Positions 1 to 8,665 of a stretch of 64,000 bases of DNA are shown here, piece by piece. Source of the DNA: Falsibacillus pallidus (GTDB lineage Bacteria > Bacillota > Bacilli > Bacillales > DSM-25281); contig NZ_QQAY01000002.1 in the NCBI RefSeq assembly GCF_003350505.1, positions 186,001 through 250,000 on the forward strand, in the 5' to 3' direction. Below the pieces are notes generated by a model that was given only the letters and a program-made list of their open reading frames with translations, had not been told where the DNA came from and did no database searches. The translations under genes and the position numbers were made by a program. Position 1 is the first letter of the stretch. Each line of letters opens with the position of its first letter.

Positions 1-978
1 GTGGATTCTGTGTCGTATTGGGCAAAGGAATACCATATGGACGGGTTCCGCTTCGATTTGATGGGAATCCATGATACAAAGACCATGAATGAAGTGCGCC
101 ATGCATTAAATAAAATTGATCCTAGTATCATCGTTTTAGGTGAAGGATGGGATTTGAACACTCCATTGGATCCGGCTTTAAAAGCTGATCAAAAGAACGC
201 CGAAGACATGCCGGGTGTGGCCCATTTCAATGACAGCATCCGTGATGCGATAAAAGGAAGCGTCTTTGATGATAGTGATAAAGGATTCGTCAACGGAAAA
301 GCGGGCGTAGAGGATATCTTGAAGCAAGGGATTGAAGGCGGAATCCACTATCCTGATTCTATGGCGACTTACCGTGATCCGGAACAGGTGATCAATTATG
401 CAGAAGCCCATGACAATCTGACTCTATGGGACAAGCTGCAGCTGACAAACCCTGAATCAGATACGGAAACATTGAAGCAAATGCATAAATTAGCCTCTTC
501 CATTCTATTGACCTCTGAAGGCATTCCATTTATTCAAGCCGGCCAGGAGTTTATGAGGACGAAAAATGGCGACCACAACAGCTATCAATCTCCTGATTCT
601 GTAAATCAATTGGATTGGAACAGAGCTGCGGAATTCCATTCGGAAGTGGACTATTTCAAAGGATTGATTGATCTAAGGAAGCATTATCAATCGTTCCGCA
701 TGACGACGGCTGCGGCCATCGAGAAGAATCTGAACTTCATGGACGCACCTGATCGTGTGGTAGCATATTCACTTAATGCGAAAGCTCTCCATGATAAAGC
801 AAAAGAAATTGTAGTAATTCATAATGCGAATGAAGAAGGGCAACTGGTGTCACTTCCACAGAATGCAGCGTGGCATCTTTTGGTGGACGGACAGCAAGCA
901 GGGGTGAAAACCGTTAAAGTGATTCATGGTAACAAAGTAATGGTGCCGGCTTTGTCGACGTTCGTACTGAAAAGATAG
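1..978 (+). CDS. pulA: Type I pullulanase, C-terminal part (5' end outside window)
   Basis: GH13 alpha-amylase superfamily debranching enzyme that hydrolyses alpha-1,6 links in pullulan, glycogen or limit dextrins. The visible part begins inside the catalytic barrel: GFRFDLMG holds the nucleophile Asp (about residue 19 of the visible part), VLGEGWD the acid/base Glu (about 48), and YAEAHDNLTLWDKL the third conserved acid region (about 138). The last 100 residues form the usual C-terminal beta domain. The reading frame is open to base 1, so the true start lies upstream. It lacks a secretion signal in the visible part. A strong terminator follows. Family assignment is secure; substrate preference is inferred. 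Confidence 0.93.
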   Translation: MDSVSYWAKEYHMDGFRFDLMGIHDTKTMNEVRHALNKIDPSIIVLGEGWDLNTPLDPALKADQKNAEDMPGVAHFNDSIRDAIKGSVFDDSDKGFVNGKAGVEDILKQGIEGGIHYPDSMATYRDPEQVINYAEAHDNLTLWDKLQLTNPESDTETLKQMHKLASSILLTSEGIPFIQAGQEFMRTKNGDHNSYQSPDSVNQLDWNRAAEFHSEVDYFKGLIDLRKHYQSFRMTTAAAIEKNLNFMDAPDRVVAYSLNAKALHDKAKEIVVIHNANEEGQLVSLPQNAAWHLLVDGQQAGVKTVKVIHGNKVMVPALSTFVLKR

Positions 979-1020
979 AATTAGATTAGATAGGGGGATT
1001 TCCCTCGACATAATTCGCCA

Positions 1021-1067
1021 AAAACCGGGCGGTGCTTGTCACTTTAGTGACGCCGCGCGGTTTTTTT
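1021..1067 (+). terminator. Rho-independent terminator after pulA
   Basis: GC-rich imperfect hairpin (AACCG/CGGTT outer arms with a GTCAC/GTGAC inner stem) directly followed by seven T residues. Confidence 0.85.
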
Positions 1068-1152
1068 GTGCATTTTTTGCTGTTTTTTATGAAAGTTATG
1101 GTAATATGAATCTATTAATAAGATACCATCTGGGTATTATGGAGGAGCAGCG

Positions 1153-1995
1153 ATGGAAAAGGAACTGAAGTTAATCGGCAAGAGGATTCTAGAGCAAAAA
1201 TATGAAATAGCGAAAAGGGTTCATCATGAACGGACATCCCATTTATCACCGGACCAATTAAAGAACTTTCCGTTAACTGAAAAGGAAATGATTGAAGTAC
1301 GCGCCAATTTTGTCACCATCTTCGGAGAAGCTCTTCAAGGGGATGCAGAATTGGAAAAAGCGTATATCGACCTCTTCAATTGGGGTGAGCAGACTGGTGA
1401 GTTTGTTTATAAACTTGGTGTTCCTTTGGATGAAGCCTTGAAAGATACAACGTATTACCGTATGTTCATCCGAGACGCCATTAAGGACGGGGTGGAGGCG
1501 CAATCCCTCTCACTTGATCAAGCATTCAAGGTGCTGGATATCATCGATCCCTTGATGGATAAAGCTGTTTACTGCTTTAGCCTTACCTACATCCATTTCT
1601 ATAAAGTCATGCTCGAATCGGCCAAGCATTCATTCTTGGAATTGTCTGTTCCAGTCGTTCCATTGACGAAGGGAATTGCCATCCTGCCGTTGATCGGCAC
1701 CATCGATACCGAGCGGGCAGCCCTCTTGATGGAAGAAACGCTGAATCATGCAAGCAGGCTCCAGCTAAGCCATTTGATTCTCGATCTATCCGGCGTTCCA
1801 ATCATTGATACGATGGTAGCGGATCAGATTTTTAAAGTGATCGATTCATTGAAGCTTTTAGGCGTTCAAGCCGTTATTACAGGTATCCGTCCTGAAATTG
1901 CCCAAACCGTGGTGCAGCTGGGGCTTGATTTTAAATCCATCATGGTCCGTTCGAACTTAAGCACGGCTATGAAAGAATTAGTCTTTGTTAAATAA
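1153..1995 (+). CDS. RsbR-type STAS protein (stressosome component)
   Basis: 280 residues: an N-terminal all-helical globin-like sensor region (about 1-150) and a C-terminal STAS domain (about 160-278). The STAS part keeps both Thr positions used in RsbR family proteins, one in PLIGTIDTER and one in DLSGVPIIDTMVADQ. In Bacillus such RsbT co-antagonists assemble into cytoplasmic stressosomes that release the kinase RsbT and switch on sigma-B. The start has a GGAGGAG ribosome site six bases ahead. It stands alone between terminators, as RsbR paralogues usually do. A second, less canonical paralogue lies at 43404-44228. Which stress is sensed cannot be told. Confidence 0.85.
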   Translation: MEKELKLIGKRILEQKYEIAKRVHHERTSHLSPDQLKNFPLTEKEMIEVRANFVTIFGEALQGDAELEKAYIDLFNWGEQTGEFVYKLGVPLDEALKDTTYYRMFIRDAIKDGVEAQSLSLDQAFKVLDIIDPLMDKAVYCFSLTYIHFYKVMLESAKHSFLELSVPVVPLTKGIAILPLIGTIDTERAALLMEETLNHASRLQLSHLILDLSGVPIIDTMVADQIFKVIDSLKLLGVQAVITGIRPEIAQTVVQLGLDFKSIMVRSNLSTAMKELVFVK

Positions 1996-2010
1996 TAAAT
2001 GCGTTTCCAA

Positions 2011-2045
2011 AAAACACATCTTAGTTGGAGATGTGTTTTTTTTTT
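2011..2045 (+). terminator. Terminator after RsbR-like gene
   Basis: AAACACATCT and AGATGTGTTT arms with a short loop, then a run of ten T. Confidence 0.88.
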
Positions 2046-2144
2046 TGCGAAAATTCTTGGAAAGATATGGTATAATAATGAAGTTGAATATTTAGAATAC
2101 TTTCCCAGCACCATCAGAAAGAATTTGAAGGAGGGAAGTCTCTA

Positions 2145-2717
2145 ATGAACAAAGGAAAATGGACTGCAGCGGGGATTACATTGTTTTTATTGGCATTCTT
2201 CCTGTTCCTCAATTGGCAGTATCCTTATTCGTTCATAAGTGTGAAAAAGTCCATCCGATTCCAACCTGACCCAAAAGTGGCAGAGGAATATAAAACAGAT
2301 TTTCAGTCTTTTCGGCAACACTATTATTCGAATTCTGTTGAGCTTGCCAGTTTAACAGACAATCGAACAGAATTTGTCTTGAATGCATTTGATCAAAAGT
2401 GGCTTATGTCGAGCGAGCCCGTCACAATGGACAGCATGAAATTGAATGATATCCTGACAGAAGTGCAAGATGCACGAACGCTAATAATGGAATTGGCATT
2501 TAGAGAAACATACCCTCAAGAGACGAAAGAATACTTGAAAATTGCTCTTGAAAATAGTATTGAAATGGAGAGCTATCTATTGATGGTGAAAAATAACCCA
2601 AGTATTACGAGGGAACGCTCCAATTCAATGTTTCACCAGATGCACATGATGTTCCAAAACGAGCTGAAAATGTATGAGTCATTTTATGAGTCCTATCAGC
2701 AGTCTTATAAGAAATGA
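2145..2717 (+). CDS. Membrane-anchored hypothetical protein
   Basis: 190 residues. One N-terminal hydrophobic segment (about 8-25) follows a Lys-containing start, so it should be anchored with the rest outside; I see no lipobox and no clear cleavage site. The remainder is charged and helical, Met/Glu/Gln-rich near the C terminus. The ribosome site GAAGGAGGGA precedes ATG. The next small gene starts 61 bases downstream and may share the transcript. I do not recognise a family and assign no function. Confidence 0.7.
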   Translation: MNKGKWTAAGITLFLLAFFLFLNWQYPYSFISVKKSIRFQPDPKVAEEYKTDFQSFRQHYYSNSVELASLTDNRTEFVLNAFDQKWLMSSEPVTMDSMKLNDILTEVQDARTLIMELAFRETYPQETKEYLKIALENSIEMESYLLMVKNNPSITRERSNSMFHQMHMMFQNELKMYESFYESYQQSYKK

Positions 2718-2778
2718 TAACTACTATTAAAAAGGGGGCTTTATGGTGGTAAATATATCAAAGGAGGAGAATCAAAAG

Positions 2779-2952
2779 ATGGAAGAAACGAAATACCAAC
2801 AGGGAAATGTGGAAGCAAAACTGGATGAGATTTTAACGAGGCTGGATAGGCTTGAGAAGCAGGGGCAAAGACACGCTCCAAAAAGTTCAGGTGTGTGGGT
2901 GTTAGTGCCTGTTGTTGCTATTATCATGTGGGGACTGCAGAATATTTTTTAA
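2779..2952 (+). CDS. Small coiled-coil protein with C-terminal membrane anchor
   Basis: 57 residues from ATG at 2779, chosen because AAGGAGGAG ends nine bases before it; an in-frame ATG at 2743 would add 12 residues and has only a GGGGG tract upstream. The protein has an amphipathic heptad-like helix (EAKLDEILTRLDRLEKQ, about residues 12-28), a polar linker, and a single C-terminal hydrophobic segment (about 38-55). This tail-anchored shape recalls small membrane-bound scaffold peptides, but no family is recognised. A terminator follows at 2970. Confidence 0.65.
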   Translation: MEETKYQQGNVEAKLDEILTRLDRLEKQGQRHAPKSSGVWVLVPVVAIIMWGLQNIF

Positions 2953-2969
2953 TCTTTAAAGGGATGGGA

Positions 2970-3005
2970 AAAGAGGAATCTTCCTTTTATGTCATCCTCT
3001 TTTTT
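2970..3005 (+). terminator. Terminator
   Basis: AAGAGGA / TCCTCTT arms with a loop of about 18 bases, followed by a T-run. Confidence 0.7.
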
Positions 3006-3103
3006 ATGCATTTTTTCCTTATTTTGATAGGCGGCATTAGAAAATATTGTTATAATTAATATCTGAATTTTCGGGATTAACTAGTAAGGAGGTAATTGAA
3101 ACG

Positions 3104-3523
3104 ATGAAAATTGTGAAGCAATGGAATAACGAAGACAGCGAGTTTATTAGAAAAAATGTGATTGAACATAATATGGCGTCTTTGCCGGAAGAAGTGAAAT
3201 CACCGGTGGAAAATGTAAGCTTTGTGGTCCGGGATGAAAATGAACAGATTGTCGGCGGGGTGACGGGGACGATGTTCTGGCAGCACCTTCATGTCGATTT
3301 TCTCTGGGTGGATGAATTGATCCGAGAAGATGGGTACGGTACAAAGTTGATGAAGGAAATGGAGCAATGGGCAAGGGAGAAAAAGTGCAGGTTGATGGTG
3401 GTCGATACATTCAGCTTCCAGGCTCCAGGATTTTATCGTAAATTAGGCTTCCAGGAGTTCGGAGTTGTGGAAGATCATCCGAAGGGCTATAAACAGTATT
3501 ATTTTGAAAAGCGATTAAGTTAA
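3104..3523 (+). CDS. GNAT family N-acetyltransferase
   Basis: 139 residues with the GNAT fold signature: a beta strand [12 protein letters not shown], then the acetyl-CoA loop [14 protein letters not shown] (about 73-87) and a C-terminal [11 protein letters not shown] block. It should transfer an acetyl group from acetyl-CoA to an unknown amine in the cytoplasm. AAGGAGG lies ahead of ATG. It is closely followed by a second GNAT gene (23 bases), so the two are probably one operon. A similar protein is encoded at 60188-60634, which shares the order of blocks. Substrate unknown. Confidence 0.85.
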   Translation: MKIVKQWNNEDSEFIRKNVIEHNMASLPEEVKSPVENVSFVVRDENEQIVGGVTGTMFWQHLHVDFLWVDELIREDGYGTKLMKEMEQWAREKKCRLMVVDTFSFQAPGFYRKLGFQEFGVVEDHPKGYKQYYFEKRLS

Positions 3524-3545
3524 TTTTGAATGTGGAGGCGCCATT

Positions 3546-4031
3546 ATGGTTGAATTGGATTTTATGAAGTCGGAATACATACCATTTCTAAAAAACTATC
3601 ATTTGGACACAGAACAAAGAGAATTTACCGCCATGCCGATGGGGGCGTTGGAGAAGTGCGAAAAAGATGTGGAACGCCATCCTATCGTAATTTTGTACAA
3701 AGGAGAGCCTGCTGGGTTCTTTGTGCTGCATGAAGGGGATGGGCCAAAAACGTATACAGATGATCCTCACGCACTTTTATTAAGGGCTTATTCCATCAGT
3801 ACTTCCTTTCAAGGAAAAGGAATTGCCAAGGAATCCATGAAGCGGCTCCCGGGGTTTGTCCAGAAACATTTTCCAGATAAAAAAGAAGTCGTACTGGGGG
3901 TGAACCATGGCAATCAGCCGGCTAAAACCTTATATTTAAAGGCAGGGTTTGAAGATAGGGGCGGAAGATTCCATGGACGCAAAGGGGAGCAGTTTATTTT
4001 ACATATGCCCATTTACTCTGTGAATGAATAA
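3546..4031 (+). CDS. GNAT family N-acetyltransferase
   Basis: 161 residues. GNAT motif A is visible as SISTSFQGKGIAKESMKRL (about 83-101), followed by VLGVNHGNQPAKTLYLKAGF. This type is common in Bacillus as an uncharacterised acetyltransferase. GGAGGCG ribosome site precedes the ATG. It sits 23 bases behind another GNAT gene and is likely co-transcribed with it. Substrate unknown. Confidence 0.85.
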   Translation: MVELDFMKSEYIPFLKNYHLDTEQREFTAMPMGALEKCEKDVERHPIVILYKGEPAGFFVLHEGDGPKTYTDDPHALLLRAYSISTSFQGKGIAKESMKRLPGFVQKHFPDKKEVVLGVNHGNQPAKTLYLKAGFEDRGGRFHGRKGEQFILHMPIYSVNE

Positions 4032-4122
4032 GGCTTTTTAAATTCCACGATATCCCTGCATACAACAGTACAGCCATTTGCTAAATTAAAATCAATGAGT
4101 TTATTTAGCAAAGGTGATGTTG

Positions 4123-4350
4123 ATGTTCGCAAAGGAATTATTGTGGTTTCTTGGTATTTTAGTATTGTTTTTGACGGTTTTGCCATCTGTTTTGATGAGA
4201 TTAGTAGAGAGAGGGCCAAAGTGGGAACGGAGATTAGAAAGATTATCGGATTGGCTCGATTCAAGAGACGATAAGAGGATGAAGCGAATCATTTCTCTCG
4301 TCACATTGATCATCGTTGCGATTCTTTGGTTTACTTCTCATTCTATGTAA
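4123..4350 (+). CDS. Small two-helix membrane protein
   Basis: 75 residues from ATG at 4123; the ribosome site AAAGGTGA ends five bases ahead of it. In-frame GTG 4114 and ATG 4117 are less well placed. Hydrophobic segments lie near residues 6-25 and 56-72, separated by a basic, charged linker (RLVERGPKWERRLERLSDWLD). No family recognised. Spacing to the genes on either side suggests its own transcript. Confidence 0.6.
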   Translation: MFAKELLWFLGILVLFLTVLPSVLMRLVERGPKWERRLERLSDWLDSRDDKRMKRIISLVTLIIVAILWFTSHSM

Positions 4351-4451
4351 AAATAATGTAAAAAATCAGCTGCCAATCTTCCTTTATTCTTCAATACTAG
4401 TAATAATGTTATTATAACGCTTCAAATTACATTAAAGGATGAATAGCATTC

Positions 4452-5636
4452 ATGAAAAATAATGAAAAATCTTTTAGCAGGCTTCTCGAACTATTTTTGG
4501 TTTCATTAAAATTAGGATTTACCTCTTTTGGCGGTCCAATCGCACACTTAGGATATTTTCATAATGAATACATCCGCCGGCGGAAGTGGCTGGATGAAAA
4601 AAGCTATGCAGATCTAGTGGCACTGTGTCAATTCCTTCCGGGTCCGGCAAGCAGTCAGGTAGGCATCGGAATTGGAGTGATGAGAGCGGGTGTATTGGGA
4701 GGTATCACTGCCTTTATCGGATTCACCCTTCCATCTGTGATAGTTCTGATTCTGTTTGCTTTGCTGTTGAAAGGCTGGGAACTCGGGGACGCCGGATGGG
4801 TTCACGGTTTGAAAATCGTCGCTGTGGCGGTCGTTGCCCAGGCGATCATGGGGATGTCGGCAAAATTAGCGCCTGATCTAACGCGAAAAGCCATTGCTTT
4901 AATAGCACTTGTCATCACACTGCTTTTGCCAGCTTCCTTTACACAGGTCGGAATCATTCTTTTTTCGGCATTGATCGGATATATGTTGCTGAAAAATAAT
5001 GATCCATCAGAAAGAGACTCCATTATGAGAATCCCTCTTACCCGAAAGTTTGGAGCGATCTGTTTAAGTTTGTTTTTGGCGCTCCTTCTGCTCCTTCCAC
5101 TTGCAAGGGAAGCGACAGATTCAAAAGCAGTCGCGATGTTCGACAGTTTCTACCGCTCTGGTTCACTTGTTTTTGGAGGCGGTCATGTGGTGCTTCCGTT
5201 GTTGGAGAGGGAAGTAGTGCCAAATGGATGGGCGGAGAAGTCGAACTTTCTAGCAGGATACGGGGCAGCACAGGCAGTACCAGGACCGCTGTTCACATTT
5301 GCCGCTTATTTAGGTGCGGTGATCAGTGGGTGGAAGGGCGGACTCATTGCCACAGCCGCTATTTTCCTGCCAGCCTTTTTATTGATATTCGGAGCATTGC
5401 CGTTTTGGGATGCATTGAGAAAAAATCCAAAAATCCGCGGTTCCTTGGCAGGGGTCAATGCGGCTGTTGTGGGAATACTCATTGCCGCGTTCTATACACC
5501 AATCTGGACCAGTTCGATTCAGAAACCATCGGATTTTGCTTTCGCCGCTGTCTTATTCAGCCTACTTGTTTTTTGGAAGCTTCCGCCTTGGGTGATCGTC
5601 TTTGTAGGGGCAGTTGGGGGATTGTTGATTGGATAA
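4452..5636 (+). CDS. chrA: Chromate transporter (CHR family, two-domain)
   Basis: 394 residues, the normal size of long-chain CHR proteins with two homologous halves. The N half has FTSFGGPIAHLGYF (about 23-36) and QFLPGPASSQVGIGIG; the C half repeats the pattern as LVFGGGHVVLPLLE and AAQAVPGPLFTFAAYLG. About ten membrane segments. CHR proteins export chromate, lowering its intracellular level; some homologues have other anion roles. No chrB-like regulator is adjacent. The ATG at 4452 is preceded by AAAGGATG. Confidence 0.92.
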   Translation: MKNNEKSFSRLLELFLVSLKLGFTSFGGPIAHLGYFHNEYIRRRKWLDEKSYADLVALCQFLPGPASSQVGIGIGVMRAGVLGGITAFIGFTLPSVIVLILFALLLKGWELGDAGWVHGLKIVAVAVVAQAIMGMSAKLAPDLTRKAIALIALVITLLLPASFTQVGIILFSALIGYMLLKNNDPSERDSIMRIPLTRKFGAICLSLFLALLLLLPLAREATDSKAVAMFDSFYRSGSLVFGGGHVVLPLLEREVVPNGWAEKSNFLAGYGAAQAVPGPLFTFAAYLGAVISGWKGGLIATAAIFLPAFLLIFGALPFWDALRKNPKIRGSLAGVNAAVVGILIAAFYTPIWTSSIQKPSDFAFAAVLFSLLVFWKLPPWVIVFVGAVGGLLIG

Positions 5637-5843
5637 TTCTAATATAAAGACTCTATACGCAAACGGGATGAAAACAATCAAAACGCCGTCATCGCTTCCC
5701 GATTACTTTTCAAAGTTATAATCTTATTCTAACAAAACAGTTTAGTTCAATTACAATTTTTAGAAAATTAATAATATCAAACCTATTGACTAAACAATTT
5801 GATTTGACTAAAATAGTTTTTAATTATAAAAACCGGAATATAC

Positions 5844-6135
5844 AGCGTTGAAGAGAAGAGTAATTTTGATTAATTATTTTCAGAGAGCTCCTGTTGGTGG
5901 AATGGAGTAATAATTAACTTGATGAAAAAAGCCTCGGAGCTTCGCACGGATCTAAGTTTGGTTATTCTTAGTGATACTGCGACGGGATCTCCCGATATAG
6001 AGATAAGGTATAATCATTTATTTAATTGACGTACCTGAAGAGGTTGATATGGTAACATATCAACAAACTGAGGTGGTACCACGAAGCTAAACTCTCGTCC
6101 TCAAGATGAACAATCTTGGGGGTGGGAGTTTTTTT
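5844..6135 (+). promoter_or_regulatory. T-box riboswitch leader, probably lysine-specific
   Basis: The T-box core GAGGTGGTACCACG lies at 6070-6083 and is followed by a strong terminator hairpin (ACTC..CCTCAAGAT / ATCTTGGGGG..GAGT, 6091-6128) with a T-run. Upstream, a Stem I can be drawn: GCG..GAAG (5844-5854) pairs with CTTCGC (5939-5945), GCTCC pairs with GGAGT around a conserved GTTGGTGG-like distal loop, and TAATTA arms pair below it. The 3' side bulge reads GATGAAAAAAGCC (5921-5933), so the specifier is AAA, lysine. Uncharged tRNA(Lys) would stabilise the antiterminator and allow transcription of the downstream lysyl-tRNA synthetase. Confidence 0.88.
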
Positions 6136-6192
6136 GTTGATAAAAATACCTTGTTTTATTGAAAAATGATCAAATAACAGGAGGTAAATAAA

Positions 6193-7653
6193 ATGACCAA
6201 CGAACAAAGAATAAGAAGAATCGAGAAACTAGAAACTTTAATATCTCAGGGAATTTCAGCCTATCCCGAAAAATTTACAGCAAACTACGAACCTAGCGAA
6301 GCCGCACGACTTGAAGATGGTACAACTGAAGTAAGAGTTGCTGGGCGAATAATGAGTGTCCGGAATTTTAGTAAACTGAGTTTTATTACGATCTCAAACA
6401 TCAATGGAAGCCTTCAACTACTTTTAAAAAGAGAAGAAGTTGGTGATGAGGCATTTGAACAATTCTTTGAGTTTGTAGATATTGGGGATTTTATAGGTGC
6501 TAACGGGCGAATGTATTCGACTAAAACAGGTGAAAAAACATTGCGTATCGAAAGCTATGTATTTCTTGGAAAGGCATTAAGAACTTTGCCTGAGAAGTGG
6601 CATGGATTAAGTAATGTTGAACTTAGATACAGACAGCGTTACCTAGATTTACTGATGACAACAGACACTCAAAGACGATTGCTTAGCAGATCAAGTATGG
6701 TTCGTGCAATTCGTAGATTTTTTGAAGATAAAGGCTTTTTGGAAGTTGAAACACCAGTCTTGCAACATACATCTTCGGGTGCAATAGCAGAACCTTTTAA
6801 AACGTTTCATAACGCTTTGGACACTGAATTAAATTTAAGAATAGCCCCTGAAACCTATTTGAAGCGATTAATTGTAGGTGGTTTTACCAAAGTATTTGAA
6901 TTTGCAAAGTGTTTCAGAAATGAAGGAATCAGCCCTCAACATCTTCAAGAGTTTACAATGGTTGAAGGCTATGCGGCATACTGGAATTATGAGGATACAA
7001 TGAAATTAATGCGTGAAATGCTTCTGAATGTTCTCCAACAAACCTTTAATACAACGACAATAATGTTACAAGGTCAAGCTATTGATTTTTCATTAAAGTG
7101 GGAAGTTGTTTCTTTCCGAGATTTAATTTTAAAAGACACAGGGATTGATATTGACCTTTTTCCTGAGGTTAAAGATTTGTATCAAGAAACTAAGAGAAAA
7201 AATCTCCATTTAGAACATCCTGATATTGAGTCATTGGGGAGAGGTAATTTCATTGATCTTCTTTACAAGAGAATGTGCAGACCTCACCTTATTAAGCCAA
7301 CATTCTTAATTCAGCACCCTATTGATTTATCTCCACTTGCTCGTGCCAATGATAAAAACCCTACTATAACAGATCGATTTCAATTGGTGGTGAACGGTGC
7401 TGAAATTATAAATGCCTATTCTGAGTTAGTTGATCCACTTGAACAAAGAAGAAGGCTGCAGGAACAAGCTCTTCTTAAAAGCAATGGAGATTTAGAAGCG
7501 ATGGAGATGGATGAAGATTATTTAGCTGCTATGGAATATGGAATGCCTCCAATTTCAGGTTGGGGATTTGGAATTGAACGTTTGTTAATGGTGCTAACTG
7601 ATAGTGATACTATTAAGGATTGCGTTTTGTTTCCATTGACAAAAAAATTATAA
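6193..7653 (+). CDS. lysS: Lysyl-tRNA synthetase, class II, divergent second copy
   Basis: 486 residues. N-terminal OB-fold anticodon-binding domain (about 50-150) and class II catalytic core: motif 1 GFLEVETPVLQ (about 177), motif 2 FRNEGISPQHLQEFTMVEGY (about 240-260), motif 3 GWGFGIERLLMVLTDS (about 459-474). It should attach lysine to tRNA(Lys). Motif 3 normally reads GxGIGIDRLxM, and the FAKCFRNEG stretch is usually IGRVFRNEG, so the protein is divergent. It has a T-box leader, unusual for class II LysRS, and its AT-rich codon use differs from flanking genes. I infer an extra, horizontally acquired or starvation-induced copy beside the housekeeping lysS elsewhere. AGGAGG precedes ATG. 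Confidence 0.9.
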   Translation: MTNEQRIRRIEKLETLISQGISAYPEKFTANYEPSEAARLEDGTTEVRVAGRIMSVRNFSKLSFITISNINGSLQLLLKREEVGDEAFEQFFEFVDIGDFIGANGRMYSTKTGEKTLRIESYVFLGKALRTLPEKWHGLSNVELRYRQRYLDLLMTTDTQRRLLSRSSMVRAIRRFFEDKGFLEVETPVLQHTSSGAIAEPFKTFHNALDTELNLRIAPETYLKRLIVGGFTKVFEFAKCFRNEGISPQHLQEFTMVEGYAAYWNYEDTMKLMREMLLNVLQQTFNTTTIMLQGQAIDFSLKWEVVSFRDLILKDTGIDIDLFPEVKDLYQETKRKNLHLEHPDIESLGRGNFIDLLYKRMCRPHLIKPTFLIQHPIDLSPLARANDKNPTITDRFQLVVNGAEIINAYSELVDPLEQRRRLQEQALLKSNGDLEAMEMDEDYLAAMEYGMPPISGWGFGIERLLMVLTDSDTIKDCVLFPLTKKL

Positions 7654-7719
7654 TCAACAATACGAGCGTATATTAAGTTATAGGTGGCAGACTGAAATCT
7701 CAATTACCACCTTATTTAG

Positions 7720-7852
7720 ATAATAAAAAATAAAAGCCCACGTTTTGAATCAAAAACAGATTTTAAAGAAAACGATTTGCTTAAATCACTCGACAAAAAG
7801 ACGAGGAAGGATAAAGATATTACACCACTAATAGGTGAAATATTGACTTAAT
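7720..7852 (+). pseudogene. Possible gene remnant behind lysS
   Basis: A 43-codon stretch open from 7720 to a TAA at 7850-7852 reads with coding-like composition (for example PRFESKTDFKENDLLKSLDK) but has no start codon or ribosome site. It looks like the C-terminal end of a deleted gene. Its origin is not recognised. The surrounding 7654-8035 holds nothing else except the terminator at 7922. Confidence 0.3.
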
Positions 7853-7921
7853 CTAAGTTTGTGAAAAAATGCACTTAAAGTAACGGTGAGCGTTAGTTGA
7901 AGTAGAAAGAAGAGATAAATT

Positions 7922-7966
7922 AAGGACCACACAAATTAGATATGACTTAAATGTGTGGTCCTTTTA
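7922..7966 (+). terminator. Strong terminator
   Basis: Perfect 12-bp arms AAGGACCACACA and TGTGTGGTCCTT around an 18-base loop, followed by TTTT. It closes the lysS island. Confidence 0.8.
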
Positions 7967-8035
7967 AAATCAACTGTTTCACTTATCTATCCTAAGTATA
8001 ATACGAATAGAGACTTTTTGTTATCTCTCCATTAT

Positions 8036-8122
8036 TTATTCGTTTTTATTATCCTCTTTGCCCATTAGTGAAGCTGCGATAGCACAGAAGATATCGCCAA
8101 TCAATGAAAAGATAGCCGCCAT
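8036..8122 (-). CDS. Candidate 28-residue membrane peptide
   Basis: Begins MAAIFSLIGDIFCAIAASLMG and ends in a charged tail (KEDNKNE). GAAGGGA lies nine bases ahead of the chosen ATG at 8122; an in-frame ATG at 8131 and a GTG at 8155 are alternatives. It is the last frame of the minus-strand unit 9413-8036, 33 bases after the DUF5412 gene. The hydrophobic segment with charged C terminus is typical of bacterial small membrane proteins. No homologue is recognised, so this is tentative. Confidence 0.35.
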   Translation of the reverse strand: MAAIFSLIGDIFCAIAASLMGKEDNKNE

Positions 8123-8155
8123 TGTTACCATTCCCTTCTTTTTAATACCACCCAC

Positions 8156-8665
8156 TCAGTGAGAATACGTATCTCCTTCTTTTATGTTCAAAATTTGATT
8201 ATTGATTGAAATCGTATGGTTATCCACCCATTTTACATCGGCATGGTCCATCGGGGATTGATAATATATCGTTTTTTTTAACCATAAGGGACCATCTAAT
8301 TTGCCGAGCACACTAAATGATGTAGCGGCACCGCCGTTAATCAAATAGAATTCTACCTTATAGTTGTCATCCGGAGACACCGCTGTTTTAATTAATTCCT
8401 CTGAAATAAATAGAAATCGAATGACACCCAGAAAGAAAATCCCTGATAGCATCAGCGACAGAATAACTGTAAACCAACTTCGAAATCTTGATCGTCTACT
8501 TGTTTTATCCTTAAATCCTATTATCCCGAGTATAAAGGAAATGACAGATATGAACCAAAAAATGTAAGGAGGGGCTATCGACCAGTCAGAATAAATCAGA
8601 CTCAATAAAAACAATAGCGAAAGCAAACTTAAATAAAATGACCACAAATTATATCTTTGAGACAT
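8156..8665 (-). CDS. DUF5412-like membrane protein
   Basis: 169 residues from ATG 8665, chosen for AAAGGAG at seven bases; a longer frame to 8713 lacks a ribosome site. Three hydrophobic segments (about 7-25, 32-46, 63-85) precede a soluble C-terminal part with the pattern INGGAATSFSVLGKLDGPLW then a Trp/Asp-containing stretch VKWVDNHTISINN. I recognise this from the Bacillus DUF5412 family of unknown function. Its start overlaps the end of the upstream glycosyltransferase-like gene by 17 bases, so translation is probably coupled. Confidence 0.7.
   Translation of the reverse strand: MSQRYNLWSFYLSLLSLLFLLSLIYSDWSIAPPYIFWFISVISFILGIIGFKDKTSRRSRFRSWFTVILSLMLSGIFFLGVIRFLFISEELIKTAVSPDDNYKVEFYLINGGAATSFSVLGKLDGPLWLKKTIYYQSPMDHADVKWVDNHTISINNQILNIKEGDTYSH

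Noticed and set aside
4625-5647. Overlapping frames inside the chromate transporter gene
   Set aside because: Shadow frames; the transporter frame has the complete family signatures.
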